A DNA stretch of 64,000 nt from Rosa chinensis (GCF_002994745.2 NC_037089.1:16784641-16848640), one strand, 5' to 3'. Shown: positions 33,201 to 43,805, counted from the first letter of the stretch. Notes: generated from the letters alone by a model not told the origin. A program made the numbers and translations.

Positions 33201-35737
33201 AGGTTCACTTCAAAGAGGCCCCTCGCCCAAAACCATTGGTTGTAGTGGATAGGAGTCGGAATCCACCCTTTACGGCCGAAGGACTCGTAACTATGCGAAA
33301 CTATCATCTTTTGCATTCGGCCATCGATTGGTATGGTTTGACTAAGGAGGAAAACAAGCTTTTTAACTTAGTGCGTAGGGATTGCAATAGATGCGAAGAA
33401 CTCTGGGCGCCTAATGTGAGAAGAGGTGTGAGAGCCAAGTATCAAGCTTATTTGGAAGATCAGGAAATAAAGGCTGATTATAATTCTCTTCCCATTTCGA
33501 GAGACGACTTACAGTATTTGAGAGAATGCTTTAGTGTGCACTCGGCCGAAGAATTGTTCGGCCTAACAATTGAGGAACAAAGACTTGCGTTCATATTTGA
33601 GGAACGCATGGAGAAGATGGATAGAGAAAGGTGGGACATTCTTCACGCCCCAAGTTCACCCAAGTCTTCATCAGGTACACCGGCATCAGGTGAAGAGGAA
33701 GAAGAAATTTCTGAATCAAATGGTGATGAAGAGCCTTTCGTAAAACTGTACAAGGACTTGAATCCGCCTTTTTCAGTTAAGGGACTTAGGAGAATGAAGG
33801 AGTATCACCGAAAGAATTCTGCTCTTGCATTGTACGGACCAACAAATAAGGAGATGGATACGTTACACATGATCGCTGAATGCCCAAAGTCAGCAACCCT
33901 TTTGTTGGACTTGGATTCTAGCCTTGGTTTAAAGGTTGCTTACCAGGCTGTCCAAGAAGGCATAGAGCTTAAATTTGGTAATGAGGAAATTCCAATCTCG
34001 GATAGATATCTGAAGTATTTAAAGAGGTTCCATAAGATCCAATCTGCGGTCGAGATGTATGGGATGACTACTCAGGAAAGAGAGTTGATGAAACGTTTCG
34101 ACCACCATGTCCGAGAAGAAGAGAATTGTCAGCAAGCTCAAGCAAACCAAGACTTGGCCAAATGGTTAGAAGACTCTGATACAAATGATAAGCAAGACCA
34201 ACATTTGGATGACTTGGATGGCCAGATTGATAAGGGCATATTGGAGGACGATGAAGGCCTATTGGATGAGGATATGGGGGATTATGATGACATAGGGGAT
34301 TATGAGGAACAGGTTGACTATGATGATGCCGATCAGGTTCCTGATGTCCTGAGCTCTAATCCACGGGTTAATACCACCATGAACACTTTGAGTGAGACAA
34401 GTGTACAACCTTCGGCCAGGGAGGCCAACGAAGCTACTGTCCCAACATCTCAGGGCATCGGTGACTTTATGGTGAATATGATTAGCGTACGGTCAACAAT
34501 TAAGAATGATTTCGGCCTGGTGCAGAAAGAGAGGGATTCGGCCGGAGTATATTTTTCTCGGCCGAGCGAGTCCATGACCCAAGTCAAAGATCCCATCCTT
34601 ATAGATGCTTATATAGGCGGATACCGATTTTCAAGGGTTTTAGTGGATGGAGGATCAGCTGTCAACATCCTTCCTTGCTCTATTATACGTCAACTCCACC
34701 CTGCCAGGTATGGCTTTGTTCCAACTGATATTTCTATTTACGACTATACAGGGGAAGAAGCTGAAGTCAGAGGAGCATTGCCATTAACAGTAACTGTAGG
34801 AAAGAAAAGCTCGACAACTTGTTTCTTTGTCATCCCCACCAACAACTCATGCACCGCCATACTGGGTCGTGATTGGATCCACCAAAATACTTGTATCCCA
34901 TCTTCAGTACATCAATTTCTTGTTTTGTGGAATGGGAATGAGGTCGAGGTCATACGGTCGGTTCGAACCGAAGATAAAGAAGATACCGCCATTGATATGG
35001 TGTATGTGCTCCCGCTCGAGTTTCAGGCTCAGCCAGGACAGTCGGACGGGATGGAGGGAGATGTCCGAGAAGAAAGTGAATGCCCAACTCCAGTCCAAGG
35101 CTTGGCCAAAGCCTACTTTCCAAAGCCAACACCAGCTATGTCCAAGCACATCAAGCCATTGTATATCACGGCTCATTTTGAGGGATATCCGATATCAAGA
35201 GTATTGGTAGATGGTGGAGCAGCCGTAAATGTTATTCCTCTTTCGGTTGCCGAGAAGTTGAAAAAGACTGACAAAGATATTTTGTCCTCCGAGATCGCCA
35301 TCCGAGATTTCTCCGGTGGTAAGAAGCAAACCAAGGGAATTCTACCTTTGGAAGTCACGGTAGGTAACAAGAGCATGATGACTGGTTTCTTCGTCATAGA
35401 TTCCAAGCCTTGCTATAATGTTATTTTAGGAAGAGATTGGATACATCAGAGTATGTGCATCCCTTCGTCCATGCATCAACTTTTGGTATTCTGGAATGGG
35501 AACACTGTGGAAGTAGTGGAAGCTGATTCTCAACCATTGAAAGCTTCGGCCAACGCAATTGATGCCCAATACTACGAGGAAGAAATTGGTTGCTCAGAAA
35601 TTCAGAGGGAAGATGGTACTGGCCGAATTACAAGGATAACCATGCGAAGAGCACTGGCCCTAGGCGCCGAGAAAGTCCACGAGGACTCGGAGCGGCCAGC
35701 ATTGGCGGACTTGTTTGATCCCATAATCCATGGATAG
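30254..35737 (+). CDS. gag-pro: Giant Gag-protease protein of element 2, 1827 residues
   Basis: The ATG lies only 25 nt after the primer site and the frame is open for 5.5 kb. In order: a canonical CX2CX4HX4C zinc knuckle at residues 14-27 (C14, C17, H22, C27), unusually N-terminal; a Gln/Asn/Met-rich linker with a repeated MQQQPRMP phrase; the Gag capsid-like core (about 325-490, with LFSGDAYQSTVEHI, WFINLPPNSV and YLSRFKLARARC); a CX2HX4HX4C-type site (FCKYHNSWKHATNNC); an Arg-rich basic region; an uncharacterised domain present twice (about 1003-1128 and 1170-1290); an acidic tract; and two tandem aspartic-protease domains with LVDGGSAVN (D1465) and LVDGGAAVN (D1653). Gag packages RNA and the protease would mature the polyprotein. 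DGG instead of DSG/DTG at both sites raises doubt about activity. Confidence 0.9.
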   Translation: MHPNPYLKYRGNTCLKCNEVGHTSAECPKRKYTRTTSAMSSGPGTSGSVTPSRTSTPVTAGHGTTAATQAVLGATNTSTIGMSSMAMIVPSIQTESTSVTPFGMPSGQMALSHQNSSQSGQNQWGIYPNFNPSAEEITRMMADESRRTVHELRLSVDGLGRDLAASINSNTSTQMGNLNNTLLLIYQQLLANGNNGAHEIVGHQHNIQAQIQPNQVNMAAPNQMNMQQQPRMPNMQQQPRMPYPLYGMPPEMGFGQGFIPQPNQVNNNVAQNHQQNNHQGGGQDRPVRLNEFQNLVEDLMGVLPRRVERPSYAKPYPAYIDTIPYPAGYRIPLFTLFSGDAYQSTVEHIGRFTAQCGEASSDDNKLRLFVHSLTGLVFTWFINLPPNSVNNWREMERAFHDQYYRAQQEIRLADLAKTSQMSHETAQEYLSRFKLARARCRVRLPESEFVDMAVAGLSFKFREHFEGVTFNDLFELETRIDRYDAILRDEAQKRAASKGTYYKNQAVNAVDRFGLDLNEDSVEVDSAEMVIKQPRVCKALERVDPKQTKPPPAQSTSTTKTNARTYTFNIAKADLIFDQLLAEKMIQLSFGHILPKAEEIKGNTFCKYHNSWKHATNNCVIFRDMIQDLIDAGTLKFPESKPAMKVDTNPFPEAQVNMVYVRVPKDGDAPRKMVDDSKTTDKLQSLVQPTAEGLTIGSIKLEPPKVAVLCTRCQEEVMLERVLKLQRPEQVGNRGFKTSNSTQKAESAPTGTKIGNTPEQVHSRVEPRDKGIILAEVGKAEADKQRFRSQVTTKRPLTPDASDKYGSHSPRENSKGVFHRLDKPDGRFSEREPVRRRLNFDRPFYDEEYYCRNERDKKRYHRDEGCSRGSYDHDGNPRPLRTFKPPLVSDNRWYGRVSRDQPIAPMTKTQLRRQQRQVAEAKKARLSETTRTSPPRPVKRSGYETAPRRFRTYVKKSTDPPVDKSTRDTEDMQIDSSRKGVLKVHFKEAPRPKPLVVVDRSRNPPFTAEGLVTMRNYHLLHSAIDWYGLTKEENKLFNLVRRDCNRCEELWAPNVRRGVRAKYQAYLEDQEIKADYNSLPISRDDLQYLRECFSVHSAEELFGLTIEEQRLAFIFEERMEKMDRERWDILHAPSSPKSSSGTPASGEEEEEISESNGDEEPFVKLYKDLNPPFSVKGLRRMKEYHRKNSALALYGPTNKEMDTLHMIAECPKSATLLLDLDSSLGLKVAYQAVQEGIELKFGNEEIPISDRYLKYLKRFHKIQSAVEMYGMTTQERELMKRFDHHVREEENCQQAQANQDLAKWLEDSDTNDKQDQHLDDLDGQIDKGILEDDEGLLDEDMGDYDDIGDYEEQVDYDDADQVPDVLSSNPRVNTTMNTLSETSVQPSAREANEATVPTSQGIGDFMVNMISVRSTIKNDFGLVQKERDSAGVYFSRPSESMTQVKDPILIDAYIGGYRFSRVLVDGGSAVNILPCSIIRQLHPARYGFVPTDISIYDYTGEEAEVRGALPLTVTVGKKSSTTCFFVIPTNNSCTAILGRDWIHQNTCIPSSVHQFLVLWNGNEVEVIRSVRTEDKEDTAIDMVYVLPLEFQAQPGQSDGMEGDVREESECPTPVQGLAKAYFPKPTPAMSKHIKPLYITAHFEGYPISRVLVDGGAAVNVIPLSVAEKLKKTDKDILSSEIAIRDFSGGKKQTKGILPLEVTVGNKSMMTGFFVIDSKPCYNVILGRDWIHQSMCIPSSMHQLLVFWNGNTVEVVEADSQPLKASANAIDAQYYEEEIGCSEIQREDGTGRITRITMRRALALGAEKVHEDSERPALADLFDPIIHG

Positions 35738-35834
35738 TGGCCTAGAGAACGAGACACTATCGACCGCGGTTAAATCAACAATGAGGAAACTGTTGGCTCA
35801 TTGGGCCGAAAACTCTATTTAGAATGATTCGGCC

Positions 35835-36851
35835 ATGAATTTGATAGAATTTATCTCAGAAGGAGCACCAGAGGATGAGTTGAAGATAGAAGACATCGGC
35901 CCTGCACCGGCCGAGTTGGAAGATGACCTTACTGAAACTCAAGACCCTCTAGAAGAACTAAATTTAGGGACCACCGCTGAGCCTCGGATAGTCCGGATCA
36001 GCAAACTCCTGCCACCCAAGATGAAGGAAGATTTGAAGGCTTTGCTGACTGAGTTTCAAGATTGTTTTGCATGGAATTACCATGAAATGCCAGGTTTAGA
36101 TAGAAATATAGTAGAACATAGGTTGCCTATACAGTCCAATTGTAAGCCTTACAAACAACCTCCTCGGCGATGTGCCGCCGAGGTTTTGCCTGAAATTAAA
36201 GAAGAAATGGAACGTTTATTAAAGGCCGGTTTTATTCGAACGGCCAGGTATGTTGAATGGTTATCTAATATTGTGCCAGTAAGAAAAAAGAATGGAAAAA
36301 TGCGCATATGTGTTGATTTTCGAAATCTCAACTTGGCCACACCCAAGGATGAGTACCCAATGCCCGTGGCCGACTTGCTCGTGGATGGTGCGGCCAAACA
36401 TGAAATTCTTTCTTTCATGGATGGGCACGCCGGATATAACCAAATTTTTATAGCTGAGGAAGATGTTCACAAAACGGCGTTCAGATGCCCAGGCGCAATA
36501 GGAACATTTGAGTGGCTCGTTATGCCATTTGGACTCAAAAACGCCGGCGCAACCTATCAAAGGGCCATGAATATGATCTTTCACGACCTTATTGGCCACA
36601 CAGTCGAAGTATACATTGATGACATTGTGGTAAAGTCGGCCAAGACGCAAAATCATTTGGCCGACCTTCGACAGACATTCGTACGGATGCGAACCCACAA
36701 ACTAAAAATGAATCCTGACAAATGCCTTTTTGGAGTATCAGCTGGTATGTTCCTTGGTTTTGTAGTTCATAAAAGGGGAATTGAAATCGACAAAAACAAA
36801 GCCAAGGCCATAATGGATGCGCCTGCTCCTAGCACGAAGAAGGAACTCTAA
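35835..36851 (+). pseudogene. pol: Pol part 1 of element 2: reverse transcriptase
   Basis: RT motifs are complete: VDFRNLN, MDGHAGYNQI, MPFGLKNAGATYQR and YIDD (VYIDDIVVKS). The ORF is in a different frame from gag-protease, with stop codons between, so it is not a simple fusion. It ends at a TAA (36849-36851) inside KKEL-stop-SFLGKVNFLR. CAA (Gln) is expected there, so a C-to-T change explains it. The same frame continues directly into the next piece. Confidence 0.88.
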
Positions 36852-36866
36852 TCATTCCTGGGAAAA

Positions 36867-37577
36867 GTGAATTTTCTAAGGCGTTTCATCTCTAACTCGG
36901 CTGGCAAGATTCAGCCATTCTCTTCACTTTTGAGAACCAAGGCCGAAAATGAGTTTGTTTGGAGAACAGAACATCAAGCGGCATTCGACCAACTCAAACG
37001 ATACTTATCAAACCCACCCGTCCTAGTACCCCCAGTACGTGGGAGGCCTTTGAAGTTATACATATCGACATCGGATAACTCAATAGGAAGCCTACTGGCA
37101 CAAGACAATGACAATGGCAAGGAATGTGCTGTGCATTACTTGAGCCGGATCCTCACTGATGTGGAAACTCGGTATACGCCTATTGAGAGGCTTTGTCTTG
37201 CATTGTTCTTTTCGGCAATCCGGCTTCGGCATTACATGTTACCCTCGGTTGTCCAAGTCATATCCAAGACCGATTTAGTAAAATACATGCTGACTCGACC
37301 CATCATACGAGGCCGAATTGGAAAATGGACCATGGCGTTGTCTGAGTTCACGTTTCAATATGTGTCTCAAAAGTCAGTCAAAGGCCAAGCATTGGCCGAT
37401 TTTCTTGCTCATCACCCTTCGACCGAGTTTGAGGGAGCCGAAGAGGTAGATATTGGGATCATATATGTGGCTTCCATGACCAATAACCACTGGACCATGT
37501 ATTTCGATGGATCTAGTACTGAATTTTCAGCCGGGGCTGGTGTTGTCGTTGAAATGCCTGAAGGACAAAAGTTCTAG
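36867..37577 (+). pseudogene. pol: Pol part 2 of element 2: RT end, first RNase H, start of second
   Basis: The same frame as part 1. It holds VNFLRRFISNSAGK, the Ty3-type RNase H (YISTSDNSIGSLLAQ, SRILTDVETRYTPIE) and the start of the archaeal-type RNase H (WTMYFDGSS). It ends at a TAG (37575-37577) in GQKF-stop-FAFQ, where CAG fits. Further RNase H sequence (NQAEYEALIVGLEI) follows in frame to another stop, TGA at 37677-37679, where CGA fits. Confidence 0.87.
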
Positions 37578-37679
37578 TTCGCCTTCCAATTAGACTTTAC
37601 GTGCACAAACAATCAGGCAGAATATGAGGCTCTGATTGTTGGTTTGGAGATTCTCCAAGAGTTGGGAGCACGGTGAGTT

Positions 37680-38384
37680 TTGGTGTTCGGGGATTCTCAA
37701 CTAGTCATTAATCAAATGAATAAGGAGTTCAAATGCACAAGCTGGGGGCTTTTATCCTATCACGCTTTAGCTGACCAGCTCGCCAACACGTTCGACCGAA
37801 TCTCTTTCGCTCACCTCCCAAGGGGACAAAACATGGAGGCCAATGAGATGGCTCAATTAGCCTCAGGGTTACGGATCCCCGAAGGAGACGACTCCCGAGT
37901 CATCAAGATTGCCAAACGTACCCTCCCAGCTTTAGAAGAGAGAGGAGTCTCAGAGGATGTTTTTGTTATCGACATCGAGCCCGATGATTGGAGACTCCCC
38001 ATTATCAAGTTCCACAAAAATCCTCAAGGTAATCATGATCGGAAGACTCGATACTTGGCTGGACATTTCGTTATATACAAAGAAGCAGTGTACCGCAAAA
38101 GCTCGGATGATCTACTCCTTCTTTATATAGGGGGGCAAGAGACTTTGGAAGTCATGAGAGATGTCCATGAGGGGATATGTGGTGCACACCAGGCCGGAAT
38201 CAAAATGAGGTGGTTAATTCGAAGACATGGCTTCTATTGGCCAACAATTCTAAAGGATTGCATTGAATTCGCAAAGAGTTGCAAGAAATGTCAAATTCAT
38301 GCACCTGTGCAAAGGGTTCCGGCCGACGTCCTCCATCCAATTGTTAAGCCATGGCCATTTCGAGGTTGGCCATGGACATTATAG
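37680..38384 (+). pseudogene. pol: Pol part 3 of element 2: RNase H end and integrase zinc domain
   Basis: It begins inside RNase H at VFGDSQLVINQMNKEF and includes the second DEDD-type region (LPRGQNMEANEMAQLA). The integrase zinc site is present: HEGICGAHQAG, then CKKCQIHAP. Near 38370 the reading frame is lost by one base, within a run where FRGWP should continue as a GWAMDIIG-type motif. Confidence 0.87.
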
Positions 38385-39256
38385 GGAGTATTAGACCACC
38401 ATCATCAAAACAACACGTATGGATCTTGGTCGCCACTGATTATTTCACTAAATGGGTAGAAGCCAAACCATACGTTACTATTTCAAGTCAGACAGTGATC
38501 AAGTTTGTGGAGGAAAACATTGTACACAGGTTTGGGATACCTGAAACCATAACGGCCGATAGGGGTTCGGTTTTCATAGCCGAGGCAATGCATGAACTCA
38601 CAGATAGTCTGGGTATCAAGTTAACTCACTCGACACCTTACTATGCCCAAGCAAATGGTCAGGCCGAAGCTAGCAATAAAGGCATTATAAATATACTCAA
38701 GAAGATGGTTCAAGAGAATCCTAGAGATTGGCACAATCTGCTATCTGAGACATTGTGGGCTTTTCGGACCTCCAAACGTACAGCCACAGGAACAACGCCT
38801 TTTGCACTAACATATGGCCACGATGCTATGTTACCTGTCGAGGTGAAACTGAAATCACTTAGATTCGCTGCTCAAAATGAAATGGTGGCTGACGACTACA
38901 CTCAAGCAATGATTCAGGAACTTGAAGAACTCGACCAAGAGCGAATGGACGCCTACAACCGAATGGAAGCACAGAAAAAGGCTGTGGCTCGTGCATACAA
39001 CAAGCGAGTTAAGTCTAAGTCATTTGCTGAGGAAGATTTAGTTTGGAAAGCCGTTTTGCCTATCGGAACTAAAGATAGACGTTTCGGAAAATGGTCGCCA
39101 AGGTGGGAAGGCCCGTTTATCGTCGATCAAGTGCTAGGAGAAGGTGCATATCAACTTAGGGATCAAGATGGAGAGCTGCATGCAATGCCTATCAATGGGC
39201 AATTTCTTAAGAAATACTACCCCACGACATGGGAGATGAGGGAGCAAGAATCGTAA
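38385..39256 (+). pseudogene. pol: Pol part 4 of element 2: integrase core and C terminus
   Basis: In the shifted frame (open from 38351) come MDIIGSI (first Asp), DYFTKWVEAKPYVT, ITADRGSVF (second Asp), NGQAEASNKG (Glu) and the C-terminal WEGPFIVDQVLGEGAYQL. The DDE residues are all present but lie across the frameshift. The ORF ends at TAA 39254-39256. Confidence 0.88.
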
Positions 39257-39389
39257 TGTACTATCTATAGAACATCGGCCGAGTTTGGGTTTGTAAACTC
39301 GGCCGCCTTTTTTATTTTTGATGTTTTTATATGAACAACATTTTAGTGTCTTTTTACATCCCTTTACTCATATTTTTGAAATTTACCTT

Positions 39390-40110
39390 TACTTTTGTTG
39401 GCCAAAGCTAAATAAGAGGTATCGGCCGAACAAACCATAATTGTTTTGGCCGAAGTCAAGTAATTATTTTGGCCGAGTTAAACAAGAAGTGTTGGCCAAG
39501 ACGACTGAGGTAATCTTGGCCGAAGTGAGGTAATCTCGGCCGAAGTTTGAGATGTTGATTTGGTTGACTAAAATGTTGAGTTTTCGTTGACCAAAGTTAA
39601 AATGTTGAGGTATCGGCCGAACTAACCATAATTTTGTTGGCCGAAGTCAAGTAATGTTGGCCGAGACGACTGAGGTAATCTCGGCCGAAGTGAACAAGAG
39701 TTTCAGCCGAGCTCGAGTTGTTGATTTGGTTGACTAAAATGTTGAGTTTTTCATTGGCCAAAGTTAAAATGTTGAGGTATCGGCCGAACCAACCATAATT
39801 GTGTTGGCCGAAGTCAAGTAATGTTGGCCGAGACGACTGGGGTAATCTTGGCCGAAGTGAGGTAATCTCGGCCGAGGTGAACAAGAGTTTCAGCCGAGCT
39901 CGAGTTGTTGATTTGGTTGACTAGAGTTTTTTCATTGGCCAAAGCTAAATAAGAGGTAACGGCCGAACCAACCATCATAGTGTTGGCCGAAGTCAAGTAA
40001 TTATTTTGGCTAAGTTAAACAAGAAGTGTTGGGCGAGACGACTGAGGTCATCTCGGCCGAAGTGAACAAGAGTTTCAGCCTAGTTCAAGATGTTGATTTG
40101 GTCGAGCTCA
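39390..40110. repeat. Four imperfect tandem repeats of about 165-195 bp
   Basis: Each unit runs from GGCCAAAG(T/C)TAAA through ATCGGCCGAACCAACCATAAT, GGCCGAAGTCAAGTAAT, GGCCGAGACGACTG and TTGATTTGGTTGACTA. The units start near 39400, 39590, 39760 and 39938. They differ by indels, and units 1 and 4 share TAATTATTTTGGC(C/T)AA while units 2 and 3 share AAAATGTTGAGGTATCGG, which implies a nested history. The array lies between pol and the 3' end of the antisense gene. Confidence 0.85.
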
Positions 40111-40350
40111 AAATTAAAATGCATGACAAGCAAAAAGACTTAGGTGGCCGGAATATATGAAGTCAAAAGAGGCCGAGTCAATTGACAAAATAGCGGCCGG
40201 GTGATCAACGGTCACATTCACAAAATTAGCGTTTGAGTCATACAAAGAAGGTCGGCCAAACTCTACAAAAAAACGTGTCAACCGGCTGAGTTACAGGCCT
40301 AAGGCCATGTACAAAATATAAGCCGAGATGAATATCACATCCTAAAGTAA

Positions 40351-43300
40351 CTAATCAGTGGGCAAGAGTGACCGAAGAGCTTCTTTAACATCTTCTAAGT
40401 CTTGCATACCTTGGTCGACCTTTCGCTTCAAGATGCCCCTCTTCTTGTTATACGACTTGACCGATGAGAGAATCAAGCTATACTTGGTGAGATCTTGTTG
40501 GGGAACAATGGTTCGGATGGCGGCCGAAGTGACTTTGACTTGCTTTTCAGCTTCGGCCAACTGCTTCCTCAGATCAAGCACTTTTTGCCTTCCTTTGTCC
40601 AAAGAAGTCTTCAACTTTTGGAGTTGGCCAAGATCGGTGGATTGGCGAATGTCATCGTACTCACTTTTCAACTTCTCGCCTGCTTCAAACTCTTTTTGGG
40701 CTTCTAGACAAGGAGAGAGACTAAAATTTACAACAGCCAAACGAGCATGAACTTCATAAGCCTCTACCTGAGAGAAATGTTTGGCTGAAATAAGTACTTC
40801 AACCACCTCCTTGAAAGAGAGAAAACTAGCCTCGATCACTGTTCTCACATCACAACCCAAAAACTGTCTGACCGTCTCAAGTGCCTTTTTGGTTTCGGCT
40901 GTTTCAAGTTTTTCCTCTTCAGGACTCGTGGTGTTGTCTAGAGTATTTAGGAATTGAAGTAGGTCCAAACCAAGATCACTCGCTGTATGATCCTAAAAAA
41001 AAAAAAAAAAAAAATGGAACTGAATTAATTCGGTTAAAGGCAAACCAGACTTGAAGTTACCAGGGCACTCACCACAAGCTCGGCCGAAGATGGAGCGCAA
41101 ACGATAGCTTGCTCACTTTGACACATCCCGTCATTAGGAGGAGAGGTAAGTGTTCCGAACATAGGGGGATGAGATTCAGTTTGGTTGAGAAGAGCCAATT
41201 CTAGGGTTGTACTGCTTCGAGATTCTCCCACCTACATGATAACAACTTTTCAAGTTGTTTCGTATAGAATTTCGGAAAATTAAACACCAAGGCAGGATGA
41301 AATATCTTACCTGAACCAATGTCTGATGGATAAGTAGTGTTTCTCGGCCACGTGCATCTGTGTTTTCAACATCCTTGGAAAAGTTGTTTGATATGGCAAG
41401 TTGTTGGCCAATGCTCGATGTGTTGTGAAGTTGGCTCTCACCCAAGTCCTGTGAAATGAAAGAAGTCAATAATCTCAGACAAGCAAGAAATGAAATCCAA
41501 GAAAGGAGTAAGGGAGGCTTACGTCCATGTCAATCTCAATCATGGAGTTTTCAAGTGGGGGCAAAGAATGATCAATGCGGCCATCTCTCTATCAAAATAA
41601 AGGGAAGGTTCTTAGCCAAGCACGAATCGTATAACCAAGTTGAGAGAGAAGCACACAACTCTAGATTAGGAACTTACCTCTTGGTCGCCACTTTCTGATT
41701 GAGCTTCTTCCGAATAACCTTCGCTATCAGCCGAGTCCGCGCTATGGATCGAGGCGTCACCAGTTTCGGCCATATCCTCAATTTCAGACGTATTTTGGTT
41801 TTCAGCCAAAGCATCGTGGCCATCATCCATATTAGCCTAAAAAAATATGTCCTCACTAACCATAGTGTTCGTCGGGTTTGTGACCGAATTCTCCACCACA
41901 TCCGATGATTACTTTGTTTTCTTGGCGTTCCGAGTATACCCCAATGTTGAGCCACGTTTCTTCGATGTTTGTCCTGAAGAGTTGCAACACATTAGAAGGA
42001 AAATGTGTAAACAGAAATCGGAAAGATTGGTTTGAAGATTACCTTGTTTAGAGGATCCTTTGGTTGATTTTAACTTGCCATCCGGTGCTTTCTTCTTACC
42101 ATTACCTGGATCAAAGAGGTAAGAGATCAATATAAGGAAAAGTTGGAACAATAAGCCAAAATAACTTACCTTCCTTGGGGCCTAGCAAGTTCGGAAGTCC
42201 TTGTAAAGCAGCACGTTGGGTCCCAGCCAAGTCCTTTCCAAGATTTTTCATGATAAAAGTCAACCACCAAGCTTGGAAGTGTGGGGTGGCTCTATGATCA
42301 GGACAACGAGGCTTTAGGCCGGACCTCTCAAACTTGCCAAATTGCTCTTCATAGTAGTTACCAACGGCCGAACACTGAGAAGTTCGTGTGAACCCATCTC
42401 TCCATGACGAGAAGTAGTTTCTTGACATCAAGAATAAGGCCGGACAACTTTGTATGAAGCCAAGCTGACGTGCAACAAAATTGGGAAGATAGACCTCCAC
42501 ACCATACCGACGCACGGTGCCTTTGAGGCCATAGTTCAGGTCTCGAGAGATCAGAAAACTCCCCCAAGTCAGAATCACATCCAATTCAAATTTTTTATCC
42601 CATGGTTTTGATATGTTGATCTCAAGGAAAGAAGGGTGATCTCGGCTGTAACATATGGCAAACTCGTCTTTGGACATAGTCTTTTTTGAATAAAAGAAGG
42701 CAAAACACTGCACGGCTGAATGTGTATGAGTGCCAAGGGCAATAATCTGACGGCCAAGTGTCATTGTGGGGACAAATGGAGGACATGTCGGCCGGAGCTC
42801 ATGAAAATAGGTCTGTATCCACACTTGAAACATCCATAATGGCCCTCCAATATCCAAATTCATATTATCGATCACTGCATTGCGTAAAGCACGGTAGAGG
42901 CGAGCAAGAACAAATGGCCCAAGGGCTAGAGGTCTACCCATGCTAAGAGCTTCTGCAATACCAACAAATTCAAAAGTGCACTTATTTGACTTGGAGCAAA
43001 ATACAAACTTACAAAGCCAATAGAGAAGGAAGGCGGCGTGTTCGTGCTGTTTTGGAGGTTGCCTCCTAGTTTCTGAAACTGCTTCATCAACTGCATGTGT
43101 GGCATAAAAGGTGCTATAGTTGAGTAATTGCTTTGCCTTAGCTTCTGCGTCATCTTTAGCCTTCTTGTCATTCTTTATTGCTTTAGGTTTCAGACTAGCA
43201 TGGAGGGAACTAGGGAATTTGGCTGTAGCACAAACCGCCTCGCCATTCGGCCGAAACCCAAATATTGCGGCCATGTCTAACAAAGTAGGGGTCATGGGAC

Positions 43301-43805
43301 CGAGAGGCAAGTTGATGGTGTTGGTTGCGGACGACCAGAAGCATAAGCTCGCAGCAAGAAGGGGCCGATCCATATGAATCTCTTGCTCAGTCATCTTTAT
43401 ACTATCATATATTCCATAGTCCTTCCATTTTTGAGCAAAGAAATGCTCCATCCTTGGCACCCATTTGCTCCACTCAGGGGTCAGTTTCGGCCAAACTCGC
43501 GGAAGTTTGAACTCAGAGCTCCAGGTGGACCAACTAGCTCCATAAGCAAGACATGACGTGTCAACTAACGAACCCTCTAGTACCTCCTTCACGGCCAGCG
43601 GCATGCCCGCGTAGTAATGTGGCCCCAGTGTGCACATTCCCAGCGGTTCTTTGTTTTTCGCCAGCTGACAAACCACGGAATTTTGAAGTGTGTCTTTGGA
43701 AGCATCGAAAGCCTTCATAAATTTGGTTGCGAATTCGGCTGATTTTATTTTTATTGCATCACCACCCTCTGACCCGGCCTCTTGTTCTGAAGCATCATCA
43801 GCCAT
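40351..43805 (-). CDS. Antisense multi-exon gene of element 2 with plant mobile domain
   Basis: Exon 1 (43805-42170) encodes a plant mobile domain protein (PMD, PF10536 type). Cues are the region PHYYAGMPLAVKEVLEGSLV, the WSKWVPRMEHFF block, NLPLGPMTPTLLDMAAIFGF and LYWLCKFVF. Exon 2 (42105-42043) and exon 3 (from 41973) have GT-AG borders and hold phase 1, adding a basic tail (GKKKAPDGKLKSTKG, TSKKRGST). Short acidic exons follow between 41909 and 41034. The terminal exon (40992-40351) encodes a coiled coil (KLKTSLDKGRQKVLDLRKQLAEAEKQ). TAA at 41909-41911 after NAKKTK sits where CAA fits, so this copy may be truncated. PMD proteins include the silencing-related MAIN family and many transposon-borne relatives. 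Confidence 0.75.
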
